Assembly (NCBI GenBank): GCA_937895715.1
Contig: CALBLZ010000081.1
Coordinates: forward strand, 1 to 11,427
Direction: 5' to 3'
Length of the DNA: 11,427 nucleotides
DNA from: an uncultured Candidatus Berkelbacteria bacterium
Lineage (GTDB): Bacteria; Patescibacteriota; UBA1384; CAILIB01
Shown: positions 6,199-11,427 of the stretch, in pieces
How positions within the stretch are numbered: position 1 is the stretch's first letter
Layout: each line of letters opens with the position of its first letter
Made by a program: the position numbers and the translations under genes
The notes under the pieces: generated by a model
Databases searched by the model: none
The model's input: only the letters and a program-made list of their open reading frames with translations
What the model was told of the DNA's origin: nothing

Positions 6199-6732
6199 TT
6201 AACTCTGAAAAACGAACCCGAGCGACTCGTAGAGCGCGCGAGTTTCTTCCTTAGAAGAGGTTTTTGCAACGATTGTTACCTGCATTGGGTGCGAGGTGTT
6301 TTCGTTTGCGACTTCCGGAAAGATCATACTATCTTTAATCCCTACATGCAAGCTGCCAGAGGGAGTAATTGCACCAGCAGACAGACCGCGGAAGTCGCGA
6401 GTACGTGGCAAACTGATGACAATTAGCTTCTGTAGGAAATCGTGCATGCGGTCACCGCGGAGGGTGACTTTAAGACCGACGGTCATGCCGATACGAATCT
6501 TAAACCCAGCAACAGCCTTGGTTGCCTTAGTGTACACCGGCTTTTGGCCAGCAATCTTTGCAATAAGAGCGGCAACTTGATCCATTGAGCCTTGGTTTTC
6601 TTTAAGATCACCGAGACCAACGTTAATCACAACTTTCTCGATCTTTGGAACGAGATAATCAGAAGAGTAAGAAAACTGCTTCTTGAGAGTTGGGACCGTA
6701 ACGGTTGAGTAGTGCTGGAGGAACGGATGCAT
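6199..6732 (-). CDS. rplE: 50S ribosomal protein L5
   Basis: L5 binds 5S rRNA in the central protuberance and forms an intersubunit bridge with S13. The 177-residue length matches the family. Visible signatures are VPKIEKVVINVGLGD (about residues 48-62), the helix ending in AGQKPVYTKATKAVAGFKIR, GMTVGLKVTLRGDRMHDFLQK, and the RTRDFRGLS to GIKDSMIFPEV region in the second half. The extreme N-terminus (MHPFLQHYSTVTVPTLKKQF) is the usual helical lead-in. The gene lies 8 nt downstream of rplX, with no clear ribosome-binding site in GAACTAATTCCTGGT, and 19 nt upstream of rpsN. Confidence 0.98.
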   Translation of the reverse strand: MHPFLQHYSTVTVPTLKKQFSYSSDYLVPKIEKVVINVGLGDLKENQGSMDQVAALIAKIAGQKPVYTKATKAVAGFKIRIGMTVGLKVTLRGDRMHDFLQKLIVISLPRTRDFRGLSAGAITPSGSLHVGIKDSMIFPEVANENTSHPMQVTIVAKTSSKEETRALYESLGFVFQS

Positions 6733-6740
6733 ACCAGGAA

Positions 6741-7067
6741 TTAGTTCTTTTCGATGCTCTGCTTGGTACTTCGGGAGGCGCGGTAGACTTCACCTTTAGC
6801 ATTACGCACGAACGATACGCGGGTAGGCTTGTCGGTGGTTGGGTCGATAACCATAACCTTAGAACGGTTCATTGGCGCAGACTTTTCGATAATGCCGCCA
6901 CGTGGGTTCTTTTGGGAAGGCTTAACGTGCTTCTTCATGATGTTTACGCCTGCGACCACTACCTTGTTGGTAAGTGGAAGTGCACGTTCAACAACGCCGC
7001 GCTTGCCTTTGTCTTTACCGGCAATAACGAGGACGGTGTCACCTTTTTTGAGAGAGAAACGTGCCAT
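6741..7067 (-). CDS. rplX: 50S ribosomal protein L24
   Basis: L24 is an assembly-initiator protein that binds the 5' region of 23S rRNA near the tunnel exit. The 108-residue product starts with a KOW domain, [20 protein letters not shown] (residues 7-26), followed by [20 protein letters not shown] and the family motif [18 protein letters not shown]. The C-terminal stretch contains [20 protein letters not shown], related to the usual ptRvgyk element, and ends in a polar tail. It sits 4 nt after rplN and 8 nt before rplE, the classic rplN-rplX-rplE order. No strong ribosome-binding site precedes the ATG. Confidence 0.98.
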   Translation of the reverse strand: MARFSLKKGDTVLVIAGKDKGKRGVVERALPLTNKVVVAGVNIMKKHVKPSQKNPRGGIIEKSAPMNRSKVMVIDPTTDKPTRVSFVRNAKGEVYRASRSTKQSIEKN

Positions 7068-7071
7068 ATGC

Positions 7072-7443
7072 TTAAACTACTTCAGGAGCCAAGGAGATAA
7101 TTTTGCTGAAACCCTTTTCGCGAAGCTCACGAGGAACTGGTCCGAAAACACGAGTGCCGCGTGGGTTTTTGTCTTTAGGGTCGATAATGATTGCTGCGTT
7201 GTCGTCGAAGCGAAGTACAGAACCATCTGGTCGTTGGTATGGTTTGCGAACGCGAGTGATCACAGCCTTAACAACTTCCTTCTTTTTTACAGTACCGTCG
7301 GGTGTTGCAGACTTAACTGAAGCAGAAACAATATCGCCAATAGTGGCGGCATCGAGCTTTGCTCCGCCAAGTACAGTAATAACCTGGAGCTCTTTGGCAC
7401 CAGAGTTATCGGCAACTTTAAGGCGTGTGTATGGCTGGATCAT
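7072..7443 (-). CDS. rplN: 50S ribosomal protein L14
   Basis: L14 lies at the subunit interface, forms bridges to 16S rRNA helix 14, and in many bacteria is the target of the silencing factor RsfS. The 123-residue length is standard. The sequence is highly conserved: [20 protein letters not shown] at the N-terminus, the [19 protein letters not shown] segment (about residues 58-76), then [20 protein letters not shown] and [20 protein letters not shown] ending LAPEVV. It follows rpsQ after a 39-nt gap containing an inverted repeat, which is the S10/spc boundary in E. coli. CCATTTTACCTT upstream gives no Shine-Dalgarno match. The stop is TAA, 4 nt before rplX. Confidence 0.99.
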   Translation of the reverse strand: MIQPYTRLKVADNSGAKELQVITVLGGAKLDAATIGDIVSASVKSATPDGTVKKKEVVKAVITRVRKPYQRPDGSVLRFDDNAAIIIDPKDKNPRGTRVFGPVPRELREKGFSKIISLAPEVV

Positions 7444-7482
7444 AAGGTAAAATGGTACTCGGCTAGTCTAGCGTATAATCTG

Positions 7483-7731
7483 TTACGCGTCAACTTTCTC
7501 TAGGAGCGTCCAAGACTTCATCTTGCTCACTGGGCGGCATGGAGTGATGATTACTTCGTCACCTACCTTCGCGCTCTCGTTCTCGTCGTGCACAATAAAG
7601 TGACGACGCAGCGTGTAGCGCTTTTTGTAGATTGGATGAATCTTGTTGATTTTGATTTCGACGCGAATTGTCTGAGTGCTGCTGCGCTTAGTTACAATCC
7701 CGCGAACGGTAGTCTGGGTTGCCTTGCTCAT
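7483..7731 (-). CDS. rpsQ: 30S ribosomal protein S17
   Basis: S17 is an OB-fold primary binding protein of the 16S rRNA 5' domain. The 82-residue protein has the expected length and motifs: RGIVTKRSSTQTIRVEI (about residues 10-26), HPIYKKRYTLRRHFIVHDE (about residues 32-50) and VGDEVIITPCRPVSKMKSW (about residues 56-74). Its ATG overlaps the TGA of rplP in an ATGA junction (7728-7731). A good ribosome-binding site, AAGGGG about 5 nt upstream, lies within the last codons of rplP. The usual gene at this junction, rpmC (L29), is absent. The stop is TAA. Confidence 0.98.
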   Translation of the reverse strand: MSKATQTTVRGIVTKRSSTQTIRVEIKINKIHPIYKKRYTLRRHFIVHDENESAKVGDEVIITPCRPVSKMKSWTLLEKVDA

Positions 7732-8147
7732 GCGATCCCCTTCTCTTTTACAACGAACTTGGTTTGTACTGAAAGTTTATGTGAGGCGAGGCGCATTGCC
7801 TCTTTGGCCTGATCTTCTGGTACGCCTGACATCTCGAATAACATGTGGCCTGGACGCACAACACAGACGAAGTGATCGACTGCACCTTTACCGGAACCCA
7901 TTACTGCCTCTGAACCGTGGTTGGTTACTGGCTTGCTTGGGAATACGCGGATCCAAACCTGTCCACCACGACGAATGTAGCGGGTCATGGCGCGGCGAGC
8001 AGCTTCGATTTCACGAGCACTTACCCAACCACGTCCAAGTGACTTAAGGCCATAATCGCCGAAAGCAACTGCATGACCACGGTTAGCAACGCCGGCCATA
8101 GTGCCGCGTTGAGGCTTTCGGAATTTGAGCTTCTTAGGACTTAACAT
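7728..8147 (-). CDS. rplP: 50S ribosomal protein L16
   Basis: L16 organises the tRNA elbow and A-site region near the peptidyl-transferase centre. The 139-residue product has the family start MLSPKKLKFRKPQRG, then ARRAMTRYIRRGGQVWIRVFP (about residues 50-70), KPVT (72-75), MGSGKGAVDH (83-92), and the C-terminal GVPEDQAKEAMRLASHKLSV. Compared with E. coli, the loop reads EAVMGSGKG instead of AVRMGKGKG, so Val82 occupies the position of Arg81, the arginine hydroxylated in E. coli, and Ser85 replaces a lysine. It starts 2 nt after rpsC with no clear ribosome-binding site and overlaps rpsQ by 4 nt. Confidence 0.98.
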   Translation of the reverse strand: MLSPKKLKFRKPQRGTMAGVANRGHAVAFGDYGLKSLGRGWVSAREIEAARRAMTRYIRRGGQVWIRVFPSKPVTNHGSEAVMGSGKGAVDHFVCVVRPGHMLFEMSGVPEDQAKEAMRLASHKLSVQTKFVVKEKGIA

Positions 8148-8149
8148 GA

Positions 8150-8848
8150 TTAGCGCTTAAACGAACCGCGATGTGGCTCTGGAGTTGATTCAATCGGCAT
8201 GGTTGAAGCCTCACCGGTGTAGATCCAAACCTTTACACCAATTACACCAAAGGTGGTCTTGGCTTCAGCCAGCGCGTAACTGATGTCGCTGCGAAGAGTT
8301 TGTAGAGGAATAGAGCCGGATGATGCCATTTCTGAACGGGCAATGTCTGCACCGTTAAGACGGCCAGCGATCTTAATTTTGATACCCTTGGCGCGCTTTT
8401 CGATGGTGCGCTCAATTGCTTGCTTCATGGCGCGCTTAACTGAAATACGGCGCTCAATCTGGTTTGCAATAGTTTCGGCAACGATTGTTGCAGAGAGCTC
8501 AGGGCTACGAAGCTCGATGATGTTAACGCGAAGCTGAACACGGGCTGAGTTCTTGCGAACTTTCTGGATAGCTTTTTCGAGGTTAACTCGAAGCTCTTGG
8601 CTGCCAACGCCGCCACGACCGATGATAATACCAGGCTTGCTGGAGTTGATGTTTACAACGATATCGCCGCGGTTGCGGAAGATTTCGATGCTCGCAATAC
8701 CGGAGTGGTGGTAACGCTTTTGGATGAGAGACTTGATGGCGTCGTCCTCTTGGAGGAACTTGGCGTAATCACGTCCAGCAAACCAATGGCTGCTCCAACC
8801 TTTGTTGAAGCCGATGCGGAACCCGTTTGGATTTACTTTCTGGCCCAT
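8150..8848 (-). CDS. rpsC: 30S ribosomal protein S3
   Basis: S3 is part of the mRNA entry tunnel in the 30S head and contributes to mRNA helicase activity with S4 and S5. The 232-residue protein opens with [17 protein letters not shown], has the type II KH-domain loop PGIIIGRGG (72-80), and the C-terminal domain with [20 protein letters not shown], then [20 protein letters not shown], ending PHRGSFKR. Length is typical. It is 4 nt downstream of rplV and 2 nt upstream of rplP. The sequence before its ATG holds only TAAGT, so the ribosome-binding site is poor and coupling to rplV is likely. The identification is certain. Confidence 0.99.
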   Translation of the reverse strand: MGQKVNPNGFRIGFNKGWSSHWFAGRDYAKFLQEDDAIKSLIQKRYHHSGIASIEIFRNRGDIVVNINSSKPGIIIGRGGVGSQELRVNLEKAIQKVRKNSARVQLRVNIIELRSPELSATIVAETIANQIERRISVKRAMKQAIERTIEKRAKGIKIKIAGRLNGADIARSEMASSGSIPLQTLRSDISYALAEAKTTFGVIGVKVWIYTGEASTMPIESTPEPHRGSFKR

Positions 8849-8852
8849 ATGA

Positions 8853-9293
8853 TTACTTAGACGAGGTTTCGGTGGTTTCTTCTGGTGTAGCTTCAGCTGC
8901 TACTTCGGGGGCCTCAGCGGCTGCTTCGGCTTTCTTTGCAGCGCGCTTACCTTTAACTGCTGGTTCACCAGCAAGTACGAGGGTAAGGTGGCTGTACTTC
9001 TTCATCATGACTGCGCTGCGACCACGGGAATACATGATTCCACGCTTTAGAGCTGTGCCTTCATCGCACCAAACACGCTGGATAACCAATGTGTCAGGAT
9101 TCATGTTGGCATCTTTGGCGGCCATAATTGCAGCCTTAACAGACTTTGCAATGTGTGGCGCGGCGCTGCGATTCACAAAAGGAAGTACTTCCAGTGCTTT
9201 TTGAGCTGGGAGGTGACGAATCTTGTCGATAACTACACGCATCTTACGTGGAGCAACGCGCAGACGACGGGTTGTGTGTGTCAGTTCTAACAT
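8853..9293 (-). CDS. rplV: 50S ribosomal protein L22 with low-complexity C-terminal tail
   Basis: L22 spans the 50S subunit; its long beta-hairpin lines the nascent-peptide tunnel at the macrolide site. Residues 1-110 are the normal fold: [17 protein letters not shown] near the N-terminus, the hairpin region [20 protein letters not shown] (79-98), then [11 protein letters not shown]. The protein is 146 residues, against about 110 for the core family. The extra 36 residues change from a basic patch ([10 protein letters not shown]) to an acidic Ala/Glu/Thr-rich tail ending ETTETSSK. This tail would project from near the tunnel exit. The gene starts 3 nt after rpsS, with GGGAG about 8 nt upstream as a possible ribosome-binding site. 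Confidence 0.97.
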   Translation of the reverse strand: MLELTHTTRRLRVAPRKMRVVIDKIRHLPAQKALEVLPFVNRSAAPHIAKSVKAAIMAAKDANMNPDTLVIQRVWCDEGTALKRGIMYSRGRSAVMMKKYSHLTLVLAGEPAVKGKRAAKKAEAAAEAPEVAAEATPEETTETSSK

Positions 9294-9296
9294 GGC

Positions 9297-9572
9297 CTAT
9301 GCTCCCATCTTTGCTTTTTTGCCGCCATGACGGATGAACTTGCGAGTGTGTGAAAACTCACCAAGCTTGTGTCCAACCATGTCTTCTACAACGTAGACTG
9401 GGAAGTGAGCCTTACCATTGTGCACACCGATAGTCTTACCAACCATTTCTGGGGTAATAGTACAGGTACGTGCCCAGGTTTTGATAATGGTCTTATCACC
9501 TGGTTTCAGAGCAAGCACCTTCTTGAGAAGGCGTTCGTCTACGTGTGGTCCTTTTTTGAGTGAACGTGACAT
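9297..9572 (-). CDS. rpsS: 30S ribosomal protein S19
   Basis: S19 lies in the 30S head and forms a complex with S13 next to the A-site tRNA. The 91-residue length is standard. The protein begins [19 protein letters not shown] and contains the strongly conserved block around residues 33-73: [20 protein letters not shown], then [19 protein letters not shown], followed by [11 protein letters not shown]. The gap to rplB is 8 nt. The upstream sequence AAGAAGTAGCCAGAGCC has at best a weak ribosome-binding site. It ends in TAG, 3 nt before rplV, as usual in the S10 operon. Confidence 0.99.
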   Translation of the reverse strand: MSRSLKKGPHVDERLLKKVLALKPGDKTIIKTWARTCTITPEMVGKTIGVHNGKAHFPVYVVEDMVGHKLGEFSHTRKFIRHGGKKAKMGA

Positions 9573-9580
9573 GGCTCTGG

Positions 9581-10414
9581 CTACTTCTTACGACGTGTAA
9601 TAATGAAAACGCTCGTTGGGTTCTTGCGCTTGCGTGTTTTCACACCAAGAGCAAGTGCTCCCCAAGGAGTCTTTGGTCCTTTGCGTAGACCGATTGGGCT
9701 GTGACCTTCACCACCACCGTGAGGGTGTGATTTAGGACTCATTGATTTACCCTTTACGGTAGGACGAATACCAAGGTGACGCTGACGTCCTGCTTTTCCA
9801 ATCACGACTGAAGAGTGCAGGATGTTGCCAAGCTGACCGATGGTAGCGCGGCACTCAACTAAAACTTTGCGCAGCTCGCCGCTCGCAAGCTTGATGGTAG
9901 CATATTTTCCTTCTTTGGCCAAGAGAGTAATAGAGATACCAGCAGAGCGTCCAATCTGGCCACCAAACCCTGGCTTGAGCTCTACATTGTTGATCTGGAT
10001 ACCGATTGGGATATCTTTGATCTTGAGAGCGTTACCTGGGCGAATTGGAGAGCCTGTACCGTTGCTGATTTTGTCCCCTACCTTAAGCTCGAGTGGAGCA
10101 AGAATGTACTTTTTTGTTCCATCTGCGTAGGCAACGAGAGCAATGCGTACTGAGCGGTTAGGATCGTACTCGATTGTTTCAACAACACCAGCGACACCAT
10201 CGTTGTTGCGCTTGTAGTCGATAACACGGTAGAGACGGGCTGCTCCGCCACCTTGGTGACGAACAGTGATCTTTCCACTAAAGTTGCGCCCGGCCTGTTT
10301 TTTGTGAGGACGAAGTAGTGCTTTGTGTGGCTCTACCTTAGAAAGACCGTCAAAATCTTGAGAGGTCATTCCACGGCGGCCGTCGGAGGTTGGTTTGTAG
10401 TGTTTGAGGGCCAT
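9581..10414 (-). CDS. rplB: 50S ribosomal protein L2
   Basis: L2 is a large, highly conserved 50S protein required for subunit association and for building the peptidyl-transferase centre. The 277-residue protein has the N-terminal OB-like part ([20 protein letters not shown], about residues 47-66), the SH3-like part ([18 protein letters not shown]), and the C-terminal loop SHPHGGGEG (229-237). His230 matches the functionally important E. coli His229. The usual MNPVDHPHGGG is replaced by [11 protein letters not shown], so the aspartate before that histidine is Ser229. The gene starts 2 nt after rplW; AAGG lies about 13 nt upstream, rather far for a ribosome-binding site. The stop is TAG. Confidence 0.99.
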   Translation of the reverse strand: MALKHYKPTSDGRRGMTSQDFDGLSKVEPHKALLRPHKKQAGRNFSGKITVRHQGGGAARLYRVIDYKRNNDGVAGVVETIEYDPNRSVRIALVAYADGTKKYILAPLELKVGDKISNGTGSPIRPGNALKIKDIPIGIQINNVELKPGFGGQIGRSAGISITLLAKEGKYATIKLASGELRKVLVECRATIGQLGNILHSSVVIGKAGRQRHLGIRPTVKGKSMSPKSHPHGGGEGHSPIGLRKGPKTPWGALALGVKTRKRKNPTSVFIITRRKK

Positions 10415-10416
10415 GA

Positions 10417-10734
10417 CTACTTGTTATCCTTCTTATCCTCAGGGGTAGCAGGAAGGTAATCGGCAATACGCTCACCAGCCTTCAGGCGAACGATAGCTTT
10501 TTTGGTAGCCTGGGTTTTACCAGCAACTCCCTTAAAGCGACGAACCTTGCCTGGCAGGTTGATAATGCGCACGTCGATAACGTGTACCTTAAACTGCTTT
10601 TCAATCTGAGCTTTAACAATCCCCTTCGTAACTACGCGAGGTACTTCGAAGGTGTACGCTGAAGCCACTCCCTTTTCTTCTGAGATGAGGGAGTAAGACT
10701 TTTCCGTGATGTGTGGGGCGAATGGCTTGTTCAT
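10417..10734 (-). CDS. rplW: 50S ribosomal protein L23
   Basis: L23 sits at the tunnel exit and is the docking site for trigger factor and the signal recognition particle. The 105-residue product shows the family N-terminus PHITEKSYSLISEE (about residues 7-20), the segment YTFEVPRVVTKGIVKAQIE, then VHVIDVRIINLPGKVRRFKG and a basic stretch ending ATKKAIVRLKAGERI. The tail DYLPATPEDKKDNK is polar. The ATG overlaps the TGA stop of rplD in an ATGA junction (10731-10734), and no Shine-Dalgarno sequence is visible, so translation probably depends on rplD. The usual neighbour at the tunnel exit, L29, has no gene in this cluster. Confidence 0.98.
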   Translation of the reverse strand: MNKPFAPHITEKSYSLISEEKGVASAYTFEVPRVVTKGIVKAQIEKQFKVHVIDVRIINLPGKVRRFKGVAGKTQATKKAIVRLKAGERIADYLPATPEDKKDNK

Positions 10735-11366
10735 ACGGTTGGCGTAAAGTGCTGCTCAAAAGCTGTAAGGGTGGCAGCATCCATCAAAATCACATCGTGG
10801 TTGAGGATTTCAATGATGTTCATTTGCTGAATAGTGGTAGCGGTAACCTTTTGTAGGTTGCTAACTGCCTTGAACGGAGCAACTGAGTACTCAGTGTGAA
10901 GGTGAAGCACTTTCTTATCTCCAAGCTTTAGCTTTTCGAAGACTGCTACAGCTTCTTTAGTCTTTGGTGCAGACATCTTCCACTCATCAAGAATCATGAT
11001 GCCGTCGTGCTTTGCCTTGCTGGAAAGAGCGGAGAAAAGAGCGAGACGACGTTCGCCACGTGGCATACGAGTTTCAAACGTCTGTTCTTTGCGTGGACCA
11101 AAAATGGTACCACCAGTGCGCCAGATTGGGTTGCGGTTAGAGCCTGAGCGTGCTCGTCCAGTTCCCTTCTGCTTCCATGGCTTGCGTCCTCCACCAGATA
11201 CTTCGCCGCGGGTTTTGGTGTGTGCAACGGTGTGACGAAGCATAGTACCAACCCAAAGAAAGTAGCGGTGAATCAGCTTTTCGTTAACTGCAGTTTCAAA
11301 GAGAGCAGGAGCAGGAACTGTTCCGACTTTCTTACCTTCAATATTGTAGAGTGTGAATTCAGTCAT
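10731..11366 (-). CDS. rplD: 50S ribosomal protein L4
   Basis: L4 is an early-assembling 50S protein whose extended loop lines the peptide tunnel opposite L22; in E. coli it also represses the S10 operon. From the ATG at 11366 it has 211 residues. The tunnel loop is clear at about residues 50-90: TKTRGEVSGGGRKPWKQKGT, then GRARSGSNRNPIWRTGGTIF and GP. The C-terminal half carries the Rossmann-like segments (HDGIMILDEW, KVLHLHTEY, DVILMDAATLTAFE). A longer in-frame start at 11402 would overlap the end of rplC and add 12 non-conserved residues, so I use MTEFTLYNIEG, with TAAGG just upstream of the ATG. It ends in an ATGA overlap with rplW. Confidence 0.98.
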   Translation of the reverse strand: MTEFTLYNIEGKKVGTVPAPALFETAVNEKLIHRYFLWVGTMLRHTVAHTKTRGEVSGGGRKPWKQKGTGRARSGSNRNPIWRTGGTIFGPRKEQTFETRMPRGERRLALFSALSSKAKHDGIMILDEWKMSAPKTKEAVAVFEKLKLGDKKVLHLHTEYSVAPFKAVSNLQKVTATTIQQMNIIEILNHDVILMDAATLTAFEQHFTPTV

Positions 11367-11370
11367 GGCC

Positions 11371-11427
11371 TTACATGTGAGAGAGCTCAACCAGTGCGCC
11401 ACGAGAACCAGGCACAGGTCCGGATAC
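11371..11427 (-). CDS. rplC: 50S ribosomal protein L3, C-terminal fragment (cut by window edge)
   Basis: Only the last 18 codons and the TAA stop are inside the window. They read VSGPVPGSRGALVELSHM, which fits the conserved L3 C-terminus (GxVPGxxGxLV). L3 lies beneath the peptidyl-transferase centre and is one of the first proteins to bind 23S rRNA. The stop is 4 nt before the rplD start, as expected from the order rplC-rplD-rplW-rplB. The rest of the gene extends beyond the high-coordinate edge. Confidence 0.9.
   Translation of the reverse strand, partial: VSGPVPGSRGALVELSHM

Noticed and set aside
7475..7480. GATTAT as a minus-strand -10 box before rplN
   Set aside because: The only TTGAC-like sequence upstream is 7 nt away, far too close, so no promoter can be supported here.
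11367..11402. Longer rplD reading frame starting at 11402
   Set aside because: The added 12 residues overlap the end of rplC in another frame and are not L4-like.

Overview
This window is one uninterrupted run of ribosomal-protein and housekeeping genes, all on the minus strand, so transcription runs from the high coordinates to the low ones. In that order it holds: the last 18 codons of rplC, then rplD, rplW, rplB, rpsS, rplV, rpsC, rplP and rpsQ (S10-operon part); rplN, rplX, rplE, zinc-type rpsN, rpsH, rplF, rplR, rpsE, rplO and secY (spc part); adk, map, infA, rpmJ and rpsM; and the first 22 codons of rpsK (alpha part). I see no mobile element, CRISPR array, tRNA or rRNA, and no gene on the plus strand.

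The organism is a bacterium and most probably a member of the Candidate Phyla Radiation (Patescibacteria). The main reason is that rpmD (uL30), normally between rpsE and rplO, is absent, which is a known trait of that radiation. rpmC (uL29), normally between rplP and rpsQ, is missing too. The adenylate kinase is divergent, with a GIQGSGKGTQ P-loop, and the genes are packed extremely tightly. TGA is used as a stop, so the code is not the UGA=Gly code of Gracilibacteria and Absconditabacteria. I cannot resolve the lineage further by eye.

Most junctions are 2 to 19 nt gaps, three are 4-nt ATGA overlaps, and adk overlaps map by 14 nt. Only four gaps exceed 30 nt: rpsQ/rplN (39), rplO/secY (46), map/infA (105) and rpsM/rpsK (39). 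The rplO/secY and map/infA gaps contain plausible sigma-70-type promoters, which suggests that secY-adk-map and infA-rpmJ-rpsM-rpsK can be transcribed independently of the upstream ribosomal genes. The infA leader also holds a small hairpin followed by a U-tract.

The products work together: 30S and 50S proteins, translation initiation factor IF-1, the SecY channel that receives nascent membrane proteins, methionine aminopeptidase that trims N-terminal Met at the tunnel exit, and adenylate kinase for nucleotide balance. I found no new kind of system here. The points of interest are lineage-specific changes: missing ribosomal genes, C-terminal tails on IF-1 and L22, substitutions in L16, L2 and Adk, few clear Shine-Dalgarno sites, and TGA stops confined to ATGA overlaps.
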